Shown piece by piece: positions 9,209 through 17,645 of a stretch of DNA of 64,000 nucleotides (the first letter of the stretch is position 1; each line of letters opens with the position of its first letter). The notes below the pieces were generated by a model. It was not told where the DNA came from and ran no database searches. It worked only from the letters and a program-made list of their open reading frames with translations. The stretch is from Lysobacter gummosus. Lineage in GTDB: Bacteria > Pseudomonadota > Gammaproteobacteria > Xanthomonadales > Xanthomonadaceae. The stretch covers positions 1,798,001 through 1,862,000 of the forward strand of contig NZ_CP011131.1 of the NCBI RefSeq assembly GCF_001442805.1. The letters run 5' to 3'. The translations under genes and the position numbers were made by a program.

Positions 9209-9213
9209 CGCGC

Positions 9214-12200
9214 TCAGTGCTTGGTATCGAGCAACGTCAACAACCCCTTCGCCGCCGCCAGTCGCGCCACCGAATCGGGCAAATCCAGCTTGATCTTCAG
9301 CTTGTCCGGCCCATCCATCTGATACAGCTTCGGTTGGCCCTGGATCATCTTGATGATCGACATCGGGTCCACGTTCGGCCGTTCGACGAATTGCAGACGC
9401 CCGCCCTTTTCGCCCAGATCCAGCTTGCGAATGCCCAGCTCGGTCGCGGCGAGCTTCAGCTCCGCCACCGCGAACAGATGCTTCGCCGCATCCGGCAACA
9501 GGCCGAAGCGGTCGATCATCTCGACCTGGAATTCGCGCAGCTCATCGACGCTGCGCGCGCCGCTGATGCGCTTGTACAAGGTCAAGCGCGTATGTACGTC
9601 GGGCAGGTAATCGTCGGGAATCAATGCAGGAATATGCAGTTCCACTTCGGCGCCGCGCGACTCGGTGGAATCCACGTCGGGCAGTTTGCCTTGGCGGATC
9701 GAACGCACCGCGCGTTCCAGCAATTCGGTGTAGAGACTGAAGCCGACCTCGGCCATCTGCCCGCTCTGATCCTCGCCCAGCAATTCGCCGGCGCCGCGGA
9801 TTTCCAGATCGTGCGTGGCCAGGGTGAAACCGGCGCCCAGTTCGTCCATCGACGCGATCGCTTCCAGACGCTTTTGCGCGTCGGCGGTGATCGAGCGCTT
9901 GTCCGGCACCACCAGGTACGCATAAGCGCGATGGTGCGAACGCCCGACCCGGCCGCGCAGCTGATGCAGCTGCGCCAGGCCGAACTTGTCCGCGCGATTC
10001 ATGATGATGGTGTTGGCGTTCGGGATGTCGATACCCGATTCGATGATGGTCGTGCACAGCAGCACGTTGAAGCGCTGCTTGTGGAAGTCGAGCATCACGC
10101 TTTCCAACTCGCGCTCGGCCATCTGGCCGTGAGCGACGCCGATGCGCGCTTCGGGCACCAACTCCTCCAGCTGGCGCTTCATGCGGCCGATGCTCTCGAC
10201 ATCGTTGTGCAGGAAGTACACCTGACCGCCGCGCGACAACTCGCGCTGGAACGCTTCGCGCAGTTGCATGTCGTCCCAGGGCACGACGAAGGTCTGCACC
10301 GCCAGGCGATGCGCCGGCGGGGTGGCGATGATGCTCAGATCGCGCAGGCCGGCCATGGCCATGTTGAGCGTGCGCGGGATCGGCGTGGCGGTCAGGGTCA
10401 GCAGGTGGACGTTGGCGCGCAGCGCCTTCAGCGCTTCCTTCTGGCGCACGCCGAAGCGCTGTTCTTCATCGACGATGACCAGACCCAGGTCCTTGAAGCG
10501 CACATCGCCCTGCAGCAGGCGATGGGTGCCGACCACGACGTCGATCTTGCCCTCGGTCAGCTTCTCCAGCTCGGCCTTGATTTCCTTCGTGCTCTTGAAG
10601 CGCGACAGCACTTCGACCTTGAGCGGCCAATCGGCGAAGCGGTCGCGGAAATTGCGGTAGTGCTGCTCGGCCAGCAAGGTGGTCGGCACCAGCACGGCGA
10701 CCTGCTTGCCGGCGGTGGCGGCGACGAAGGCCGCGCGCACCGCGACTTCGGTCTTGCCGAAGCCGACGTCGCCGCAGACCACGCGGTCCATCGGCTGGCT
10801 GCTGCCCAGGTCGCGGATCACCGCTTCGATCGAGGCATGCTGATCGGGCGTTTCCTCGAACGGGAAACCGGCCGCGAACGGCTCGTACATCGAGCGATCC
10901 ACGTCCAGCGCCAAACCGGCCCGGGCCTGGCGCTTGGCCTGGATCTCCAGCAGTTCGGCGGCCACGTCGCGGACTTTTTCCGCGGCCTTGCGCTTGGCCT
11001 TCGTCCATTGTTCGCCGCCCAGCGAATGCAGCGGCGCGGTTTCGACCGAGGCGCCGGAATAGCGGCTGATCAGATGCAACTGCGCGACCGGCACGTACAG
11101 CCGGTCGCCCTTGGCGTATTCGATTTCCAGGTATTCGCCGGGCTGGCCGCCGGCTTCGAGCACGATCAGGCCGCGATAACGGCCGACGCCGTGATCCTCG
11201 TGCACGATCGGCGCGCCTTCGGACAACTCGCCCAGGTCGCGGATGATCGCTTCGGGCTCGCGGCCCACGCGCTTGCGCCGGCGCGGTTGCGAGGCGCGTT
11301 CGGGAAACAGCTGGCGCTCGGTCAGCACCGCGAGCGCGGGCTCGGTCAGGGCGAAACCGTCGTCCAGCGGCGCGACCGCGATCGCGAAGCGGCTGTCGCC
11401 GTCGCGGAAGGCGGTCCAGTCGGCGACCACGTTCGGCGTAAGCGCCGCGGCCTGCAGCACTTCCAGCAACGCTTCGCGGCGGCCGGCGGTGTCCGCGGCG
11501 ATCAGCACGCGGCCGGGATAGGTGCCCAGGAACGACTTCAGCGCCTGGGCCGGCGCGGCGTCGCGCGCGGCCACCGGCAAGGTCGGCGCGGGTTGATCGC
11601 CCAGTGCGACCGCTTTGCCGCGTTGCGCGTGCTGCTCGCCGCACAACTCGATGCGCGGCGCGTCGTTGAGTTTTTCGCGCAAGCCGACCGGCGTCAGGTA
11701 CAACGCATCGGGCGGCAGCAGCGGCCGTTCCAGATCGTGACGGCGTTGCTCGTAGCGCTCGCCGGTGTGGGTCCAGAACTGATCGGCCGCTTCCATCGCG
11801 CCGTCGGCGATCACCGGCAGGACTTTGTCGCCCAGGTAATCGAACAAGGTCGCGGTGTGTTCGAAGAACAGCGGCAGGTAGTACTCGATGCCCGACGGCG
11901 CCAGCCCGGCCTTGAGATCCTGATACAGCGCGCTGCGCCGGGTATCGAGATCGAAGCGCTCGCGCAGCGCGTCCAGCGCGCGCTTGAGCGAGGCGTCGTC
12001 GAGCGGCACTTCGCGGCCCGGCAGCAGATGCACGCCCTGGATCTTGTCGAGCGAGCGCTGCGATTCGGGATCGAAGGCGCGGATGGTTTCGATTTCGTCG
12101 TCGAGCAGTTCGACCCGGAACGGCGAGTCCGCGCCCATCGGGTAGACATCGAGCAAACCGCCGCGCACGGCGAAATCGCCTGGGTCGAGCACTTGCGGCA

Positions 12201-12690
12201 CGTGCCGGTAACCAGCCGATTCGAGCCGGCGTTTTTCGCTGTCCAGGTCAAGAAGTTGACCCACATGCACATCGAAACTGCCACCGACCACATGGCGCAG
12301 CGGCGCGACGCGTTGCAGCAGCGTCTGCACCGGCACCACCACGATGCCGCGCTTGAGCGAAGGCAGGCGGTGCAACGCCGTCAGGCGCTGCGAGACGATG
12401 TCCGGATGCGGACTGAAAAGATCGTAGGGCAGGGTTTCCCAATCCGGGAACGGCAGCACCGGCAGCGCGCCGTCGAGCGCGCCGGCCGGGCCGAGCAAGG
12501 TGCGCAGATCCGATTCGAGCTGATGCGCGCCCTGATTGTCGCGCGCGACCGCCAGCAACGGGCCGTCGTATTCGCCGGCGGCGCGGGCGATGGCCCAGGC
12601 GAGCGCGGAAGGCGAGGCCGGCGCGCGCCACCAGGCGCGCTGCTGGCCGGTTTTGGGCAGCAGGGACACGGATTCTTTCGTAGGTGGCAT
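9214..12690 (-). CDS. mfd: Transcription-repair coupling factor Mfd
   Basis: 1158 aa, full length. Mfd is an ATP-driven translocase that pushes stalled RNA polymerase off damaged template and recruits UvrA. Order of domains: UvrB-like N-terminal region (ALPVLPFPDWETLPYD, DVYPMGADSPFRVELLDDEIE), the RNA-polymerase interaction domain (VHEDHGVGRYRGL, GDRLYVPVAQL), the helicase core with Walker A GDVGFGKTEVA, Walker B VIVDEEQRFG, TLTATPIPRTLNMAM and QLRGRVGRS, and the TRCF C-terminal domain. Start at the ATG 12688-12690. Single-gene unit; a 1268-codon open frame on the opposite strand is a composition artefact. Confidence 0.98.
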   Translation of the reverse strand: MPPTKESVSLLPKTGQQRAWWRAPASPSALAWAIARAAGEYDGPLLAVARDNQGAHQLESDLRTLLGPAGALDGALPVLPFPDWETLPYDLFSPHPDIVSQRLTALHRLPSLKRGIVVVPVQTLLQRVAPLRHVVGGSFDVHVGQLLDLDSEKRRLESAGYRHVPQVLDPGDFAVRGGLLDVYPMGADSPFRVELLDDEIETIRAFDPESQRSLDKIQGVHLLPGREVPLDDASLKRALDALRERFDLDTRRSALYQDLKAGLAPSGIEYYLPLFFEHTATLFDYLGDKVLPVIADGAMEAADQFWTHTGERYEQRRHDLERPLLPPDALYLTPVGLREKLNDAPRIELCGEQHAQRGKAVALGDQPAPTLPVAARDAAPAQALKSFLGTYPGRVLIAADTAGRREALLEVLQAAALTPNVVADWTAFRDGDSRFAIAVAPLDDGFALTEPALAVLTERQLFPERASQPRRRKRVGREPEAIIRDLGELSEGAPIVHEDHGVGRYRGLIVLEAGGQPGEYLEIEYAKGDRLYVPVAQLHLISRYSGASVETAPLHSLGGEQWTKAKRKAAEKVRDVAAELLEIQAKRQARAGLALDVDRSMYEPFAAGFPFEETPDQHASIEAVIRDLGSSQPMDRVVCGDVGFGKTEVAVRAAFVAATAGKQVAVLVPTTLLAEQHYRNFRDRFADWPLKVEVLSRFKSTKEIKAELEKLTEGKIDVVVGTHRLLQGDVRFKDLGLVIVDEEQRFGVRQKEALKALRANVHLLTLTATPIPRTLNMAMAGLRDLSIIATPPAHRLAVQTFVVPWDDMQLREAFQRELSRGGQVYFLHNDVESIGRMKRQLEELVPEARIGVAHGQMAERELESVMLDFHKQRFNVLLCTTIIESGIDIPNANTIIMNRADKFGLAQLHQLRGRVGRSHHRAYAYLVVPDKRSITADAQKRLEAIASMDELGAGFTLATHDLEIRGAGELLGEDQSGQMAEVGFSLYTELLERAVRSIRQGKLPDVDSTESRGAEVELHIPALIPDDYLPDVHTRLTLYKRISGARSVDELREFQVEMIDRFGLLPDAAKHLFAVAELKLAATELGIRKLDLGEKGGRLQFVERPNVDPMSIIKMIQGQPKLYQMDGPDKLKIKLDLPDSVARLAAAKGLLTLLDTKH

Positions 12691-12973
12691 AGGGGGCGGC
12701 TAGTGTAAAGGGATACGTCGTGCAGGGTTTGCGCGCTTTGCGCATACGGTCGCGGAAGCGGGGAACGTTACGCGCTATACCGGGCGGGGGCGGTCCGCAA
12801 TGGTCCGCGGGGAAGTTTCGCAGGGATGCGGGGGAACGCACGCAATGGAAGGCCTGCAACTGCAAAGTCCGGCGCGATCGCACAAGGCCCTGTCGCCGCC
12901 TCTTTCAATGGAGGCGCCAGGCGCCGAATCAACCGCCGCGCGACTGCGCGGCATCTTCCAGGAGAAACCCACC

Positions 12974-13243
12974 ATGATGAGAAAGTTTCTGCGCGATGCG
13001 CGCGTACGTCGCGGCGCCTTCGCCGTGTCGCTGCTGGCGTTGGCGATGTTCGCCTCGACCGGTTCGGCCGGGCCGGTGATTCCCAACGGCAAGCTGCTGA
13101 TCACCACCTTCTGGCTGGAAGGCGAGGCGGTCGGCGGCGATGTACAGGGCGTGTGTCCGCCCGGTGCGCCCATGCCGCTGCCGTGGGGCATCCGCACCAG
13201 TCAGAAGACCTATTCGTACATGGATTGCGCGGCGCCGCCGTAA
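12974..13243 (+). CDS. Small secreted protein of unknown function
   Basis: 89 aa. Start at the ATG 12974, with caggag 9 bases upstream; a second ATG follows immediately. Residues 1-32 form a signal peptide (basic RKFLRDARVRRG, hydrophobic FAVSLLALAMFASTGSAG, probable cut after GSA). The mature 57 residues contain two Cys (GVCPPGAP and MDCAAPP) that could pair. Not recognised. The 283-bp gap before it, up to mfd, shows no other gene and presumably holds both divergent promoters. Confidence 0.7.
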   Translation: MMRKFLRDARVRRGAFAVSLLALAMFASTGSAGPVIPNGKLLITTFWLEGEAVGGDVQGVCPPGAPMPLPWGIRTSQKTYSYMDCAAPP

Positions 13244-13402
13244 GCGACGACGGCGATGAGCGGGGTTGCGGCGAGGCGGTGCCTCGTCGCAGCTTCGCCG
13301 CGTCGATGTCTTAGCTGCGTTCGCAACGATCGGGGCGCAGCGCTTGCGCTCCATGCATCGCGACCGGCAGCGAACCGCCGCCGATCGGATGAGTTCAGGC
13401 GA

Positions 13403-13996
13403 TCAGCTTTCGCTCTTGGCCGCGGCCGGATCGTCGCCGGCCGTGCGCGCGGTCTTGCTGCGCAGATCCAGCGACACCCGGATCAGGCCCGGCGCGTCCT
13501 GCTGGAACTCGCGTTCGAACCCCAGCGACTGCGCCAGCGACAGCATCGGCGTGTTGTGTTCGAACACATCGCCGTACAGCCGGTGAACCTTCTTGCCGCG
13601 CGCCCACTTCACCAACCGGGTCATCAAGTAACGGCCCAAACCCATATTGGCGATGTAGCGGCTGACCAGGATCGCGAATTCGGCGTTGTTGGTGCGCTCG
13701 TCGAGGGCGACGCGGGCGACCGCGCCGACCAGGGCCTCGCCCGGAGGCAGGGGTTCGGCGGCGACCAGGGCGAATTCGGTACGCGGGTCGATGCGGGTGA
13801 AGCGCTCGGCCATCTCCGGCGTGAGTTCCTTGAGCGCATACAGAAAGCGCTGCCGGACCTCGTCGGGCTGGAGCAGGGCGAACCCAGCCCGCAGGGGCTC
13901 GGCGTCTTCGGGCCTGACCGGACGGATCAGTACCTCACGACCGTTCGGGAGGCGCTGGCGTTCATGCCAGGGCGGTAAGCGTTCACGCGTGGCCAT
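13403..13996 (-). CDS. GNAT family N-acetyltransferase
   Basis: 197 aa from the ATG at 13994-13996. GNAT core: VLIRPVRPEDAEPLRAGFAL at the N-terminus (beta-1/alpha-1), FALVAAEPLPPGEALVGAVARVALD, then the acetyl-CoA loop region NAEFAILVSRYIANMGLGRYLM (the Q/R-x-x-G-x-G/A position reads N-M-G-L-G-R), and HRLYGDVFEHNTPMLSLAQSLGF. This is the same layout as the C-terminal acetyltransferase of Pat-like protein lysine acetyltransferases, but standing alone. Substrate unknown. Confidence 0.85.
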   Translation of the reverse strand: MATRERLPPWHERQRLPNGREVLIRPVRPEDAEPLRAGFALLQPDEVRQRFLYALKELTPEMAERFTRIDPRTEFALVAAEPLPPGEALVGAVARVALDERTNNAEFAILVSRYIANMGLGRYLMTRLVKWARGKKVHRLYGDVFEHNTPMLSLAQSLGFEREFQQDAPGLIRVSLDLRSKTARTAGDDPAAAKSES

Positions 13997-14924
13997 GATG
14001 GGATAGTGGCACATTAGTCACGAATTTGGCCCTTCATCTTCGTGATGGGCGATCGCCGGTCCGACCGGCGGCGCTGAACAGCCTGAATCCCGTCCCGCAA
14101 GGTGAAGGGTGGGCCCTGCGGGGCCGGTGTTGCGCTTTCTATGACGCAGTCGGCGGTCAAAATGAGAATGAATCGCATGATGGCGGTGTGAACACGGCTT
14201 GACAATGCCCCCCGGTCAGCCACAACACCAGTGCCTGTCTGCATTGGGCTTCAGCTGGCAGGCCCCTTTCGGGTCTGGGCTGGGCCGGCGACGCGAGGCG
14301 GCGGCGCCGCTGACGGCCGGCTGGGCTGGCTGGCGTACGGCGGGTACAGGCCGTCGTAACCGGCGCCGCTGGCGCGCCAAGGGTCGAACCCGGCCCGGCG
14401 TGCACGGGTAGGTCTGATCCGTTGCGCCGGACGTGGCGCCGACCCAAGTCGCGTTCGGGCCGCGGGCGGGGATGTCGCGAACGGCCGGCTGATCGTCGAT
14501 GCCGGCCGCGAGTGGCCGCTGCATGTGAGCTACAGCGAATCGTTTCTGTCGGCGGCGACTTGGATTTCTTCCGTCAATCGTTCAAGTCGCGGTAACGCCG
14601 GCAATGCGAAGTCGGGCTGAAGCAGCAGAGCGCTGCACGACATCGGCGAAAACAATCGCCGAGCTCGCCACCCGCACGACGCGGCGCACGCCCGCGAGGT
14701 TTCGTCCGAGCGCGCGGAACTCGAAGCCGCCTGCATGCTGCCGGACTACGCGCCACGCGACCGATTCATCGGCACCGGCCGCAACGCGAGCGGCACGGCG
14801 ACGTCCCGATTCGTATCGCAGCCCGCGTCGCGGCATCGGCCGTGGACGCGGGCTCCGCGCCTGTCCAACCGCCAGCATCGGCAATGCTAGACTGCGCCGC
14901 TCGACCCGAAGGAGCAGTTCAGTC
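13997..14924. other. 928-bp gap without an intact gene; possible decayed coding remnants
   Basis: No frame gives a convincing protein with a start, a Shine-Dalgarno site and domain logic. It contains a Fur-like site (14161-14179), a TTGACA box at about 14198, and two short peptide-like stretches on the plus strand: one reading ANGRLIVDAGREWPLHVSY then SESF near 14475-14545, reminiscent of a TonB-receptor strand, and one reading AELEAACMLPDYAPRDRF near 14715-14770. These may be remnants of a lost gene. This is inference only. Confidence 0.5.
14161..14179. promoter_or_regulatory. Fur-box-like sequence
   Basis: aatgagaatgaatcgcatg matches the classical pseudomonad/xanthomonad Fur consensus AATGAGAATGATTCTCATT at 16 of 19 positions. 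No intact iron gene follows on either side, so it may be an orphan of a decayed gene or a chance match. Confidence 0.4.
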
Positions 14925-15839
14925 ATGGCAGGTGGTGGCGATTCGACCCGCGCGATTTTGTTCGCACTTGGCGCCAATTTCGCGATTGCGGTGGCCAAGG
15001 GCGTGGCCGCGTTCTTCACCGGTTCCAGCGCGATGCTGGCCGAAACCGTGCACTCGCTGGCCGACTGCGGCAACCAGGGCCTGCTGATCCTCGGCCTGAA
15101 GCAGTCCAAGCGTCCGCCTTCGCCGGATTATCCGCTGGGCTACGGCAAGGCCATCTATTTCTGGTCGTTCCTGGTCGCGGTGATGCTGTTCACCGTCGGC
15201 GGCATGTTCTCGCTGTACGAAGGCATCCACAAACTGCAGCATCCCGAACCGCTCAAGCAGTGGTGGTGGGCGGCCGGCGTGCTGGCGTTCGGCATCGTCG
15301 CCGAGGCCGTCTCGATGCGCGCCTGCCTGCAGGAAGTGGCCAAGGCGCGCGGCGATCGCTCGCTGTGGCAGTGGTTCCGCGAGAGCCGTCAGGCCGAGCT
15401 GGTGGTGATCTTCGGCGAAGACCTGGCCGCGCTGCTGGGCCTGGTGCTGGCGCTGGCGGCGGTGATGATGACGGTGGTCACCGGCAACCCGATATGGGAT
15501 GCCATCGGCACGGTCAGCATCGGCGCGCTGCTGATCATCGTGGCGGTGTTCGTCGCCATCGAAGTCAAGGCCATGCTGATCGGCCAGAGCGTGGACCCGC
15601 TGCGTCAGCAGCAGATCCGCGAGTTCCTCGATGGCCGCCCGGAGATCGCCAAGATCATCAGCGTGATCACCCTGCAACTGGGCAACGAAGTCATGGTCTC
15701 GGTACAGGCGCAGATGCGCGAAGAAGGCAACGTGAGCTCGCTGGTCGAGCAGATCAACACGGTCGAGCGGGCGATGAAGCAGGCCTTCCCGGAAGTGCGC
15801 TGGAGCTTCTTCGAGCCGGACATGAAATCCGGCGACTGA
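14925..15839 (+). CDS. Cation diffusion facilitator family transporter
   Basis: 304 aa from the ATG at 14925, with gaaggagc 9-15 bases upstream. Inner-membrane divalent-metal/proton antiporter. Features: TM1 ILFALGANFAIAVAKGVAAFF, the metal-site helix SAMLAETVHSLADCGNQGLL (H-x3-D pair), an SPDYPLGYGKAIYFWSFLVA loop, the second metal pair AELVVIFGEDLAALLGLVLALAA (here E/D rather than H-x3-D), and a cytosolic C-terminal domain of about 85 residues. It resembles the YfhG/FieF-related SLC30A9-type group with the substituted second site, so metal preference (Zn, Mn, Fe) is uncertain. It ends at a strong terminator. Confidence 0.92.
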   Translation: MAGGGDSTRAILFALGANFAIAVAKGVAAFFTGSSAMLAETVHSLADCGNQGLLILGLKQSKRPPSPDYPLGYGKAIYFWSFLVAVMLFTVGGMFSLYEGIHKLQHPEPLKQWWWAAGVLAFGIVAEAVSMRACLQEVAKARGDRSLWQWFRESRQAELVVIFGEDLAALLGLVLALAAVMMTVVTGNPIWDAIGTVSIGALLIIVAVFVAIEVKAMLIGQSVDPLRQQQIREFLDGRPEIAKIISVITLQLGNEVMVSVQAQMREEGNVSSLVEQINTVERAMKQAFPEVRWSFFEPDMKSGD

Positions 15840-15856
15840 TCCGGAGCGGACACCCG

Positions 15857-15888
15857 CGAAAAGCCCGGCCTCGCAGCCGGGCTTTTCG
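15857..15888. terminator. Bidirectional terminator
   Basis: Stem cgaaaagcccggc / gccgggcttttcg with a 6-base loop, 17 bases after the CDF stop and 20 bases past the stop of the convergent glycosidase gene. Confidence 0.9.
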
Positions 15889-15908
15889 TTTTCCGCGCAC
15901 GCCGCGGT

Positions 15909-17354
15909 TTATTGCTGGACCCAGAACTCGATCGAGTTGGTCGGCACGGTGACCGCCGCGACCGGCCCGGCGACCGTGGTCAGCGCCTGCTTCCACTGGT
16001 CCACCCGATAACGATAGCCCTTGAAGCTGCCGCTGCCGCCGAAGTTGATGTTGAAGGTGTAGGGGCTCGTGTCGCGGTTGCTGAGCACCACCACCAGCTT
16101 GCCGCCGGCGCCGCCCTGGCGGAAGGCGAGGATGCGCTTGTCCCGGTACAGCCGCTGCACACCGTTGCTGTCGGTGTAGAGCGGCTCGTCGACCTGGTAG
16201 CGTTGCGAATTCCACGGCATCCATTCCAGGAAGCCGACGATCGCGCGCCAGTTGCGCAATTCGTAGTCGAAGTGGCCGGGCTGGATGTGGGCGAACTTGC
16301 TGAAGTCGGTGTCGTCGGCCGGGCGCCAGTAACCCAGCGCATAGCCGGCGGCTTCGGCGTTGTAGGTCGGCTTGAGCGCGTGCAGCCAGTACCAGGTCGG
16401 CGAATCGACGAAGGTGAACCAGTTCATGATCGACTGCGCGGTGTTCATCATCCGCGCTTCGGAGGTGCCGCCGCTGAGGTACTCGAACTCGTTGTTGTAG
16501 ACCGCCTTGCCCATGCGATTGGCGTTGAACATCGGCGCGTTGTCGATCTGGTCGTTGGAGTCTCTGCCGATCCGGTGCCAGGTCCAGGCGTCGACCAGAT
16601 TCATGTCCAGTCCGTCGCGCAGCGCCGCCCGGTTCTGGCCGTCCCAGCTGTTGGCGTGCAGGTGGATGGCCGGATAGGCGGTGCGGACCTTGCTTGCGAC
16701 CGCGTTATAGGCCAGCACGTACTGGTCGTCGGTATAGACGCAGTATGGATAGGTGCCGGGCTTGGCCGGCGGCTCGTTCTGCAGTCCGAACTGGACGACG
16801 GGAACGCCGCTGGCCTTCAGGTAGCGGATGTCCTCGACCACGGCGTCGCCGAACTGGCCCAGAAAGGTCGCGTCGAATTGCTTCAGGCTTCCGCCGATGT
16901 AGGCGTTGTTGCTCTTCCACGCCGGCGCCGGCGACCAGTACTCCAGGTTCACGCCCTCGGCGCCGGACTGGCTGATCAGGGTGGACAGTTCCTGCAATTG
17001 CTCGGGCCAGCGCGCGTCCAGGTTCTTGCCGTCGTTGCGCAAGCCGCGGTAGTACAAGCCGCCGGCCAGGCGGATGTAGCGGAAACCGTAGCCGCGTCCG
17101 ATCAGGTCGGTGGCCAGGCGGTTGCGTTCGCTGGTGGTCAGGTCGTGCGGCACCGAGGTCGGCGCTTGCGGCAGGCCGTTGTTGCCCGAGCCGATCGAAT
17201 CGCTCTGGATTTCCACGCCCAGGCCCCAGATCACCTGCTTGGGCAGGTCCAGGCGCACGTTGTATTGCTGCGCCGATGCCGTCGGCGCGAACGCGACCAG
17301 CGCGGCCGCGCAGCTCGCGTACAGCAACGATTGCCATGTGTTCTTTCGCTTCAT
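15909..17354 (-). CDS. Secreted clan GH-A glycoside hydrolase, GH30-like
   Basis: 481 aa with a clean signal peptide (SLLYASCAAALVAFAPTASAQ) and gaggga as ribosome site. A (beta/alpha)8 glycosidase is suggested by RYIRLAGGLYYRGL, GVNLEYWSPAPAWKSN, QFGLQNEPPAKPGTYPYC (acid/base Glu in the N-E-P triad), LHANSWDG and AVYNNEFEYLSGG (candidate nucleophile Glu), then a C-terminal beta domain (LVVVLSNRDTSPYTFNINFGG). GH30 is the best guess; other clan-A families are possible. It closes the minus-strand sugar locus behind a symporter and a TonB receptor and next to DgoK/DgoA, so an activity releasing galactose or a related hexose from a glycan is plausible. Substrate is not proven. Confidence 0.72.
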   Translation of the reverse strand: MKRKNTWQSLLYASCAAALVAFAPTASAQQYNVRLDLPKQVIWGLGVEIQSDSIGSGNNGLPQAPTSVPHDLTTSERNRLATDLIGRGYGFRYIRLAGGLYYRGLRNDGKNLDARWPEQLQELSTLISQSGAEGVNLEYWSPAPAWKSNNAYIGGSLKQFDATFLGQFGDAVVEDIRYLKASGVPVVQFGLQNEPPAKPGTYPYCVYTDDQYVLAYNAVASKVRTAYPAIHLHANSWDGQNRAALRDGLDMNLVDAWTWHRIGRDSNDQIDNAPMFNANRMGKAVYNNEFEYLSGGTSEARMMNTAQSIMNWFTFVDSPTWYWLHALKPTYNAEAAGYALGYWRPADDTDFSKFAHIQPGHFDYELRNWRAIVGFLEWMPWNSQRYQVDEPLYTDSNGVQRLYRDKRILAFRQGGAGGKLVVVLSNRDTSPYTFNINFGGSGSFKGYRYRVDQWKQALTTVAGPVAAVTVPTNSIEFWVQQ

Positions 17355-17645
17355 CGCTCCCTCCGTCGCGGACCCGGGAATCGGGTCCGATGCGCCTGGC
17401 CGCGACGCCGTGGCGTCGCGGCGGATCCGCCGAGAGCGGGTGGACGCGGGGACGGGCGCGATGCCCGTGTGTCCATGACTCCAGGGGTTCCGAAATCAAA
17501 CTGGTCGTGGAATCAAAAGCGGCTCCGTCGATACCGCCGCCGCGATGGCAGGCGCAGCGCAAAGACAGCGCGGCTTACGCCGCTCGCGAAAAAAAGTGCT
17601 GCGGCAGCGAAAACGGCTGGCATATCGGCCATCGCGCGCGGCGCT

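Noticed and set aside
8902..12708. A 1268-codon open frame on the plus strand opposite mfd
   Set aside because: It is exactly antisense to a canonical Mfd, its protein is rich in R, Q, H and A without domain logic, and its first part is the tandem repeat. Long antisense frames are common in DNA this GC-rich.
14604..14924. An N-terminal extension of about 107 residues on the cation diffusion facilitator
   Set aside because: The extension has no family similarity, while the ATG at 14925 has a good ribosome site and begins right at the first transmembrane helix, as in relatives.
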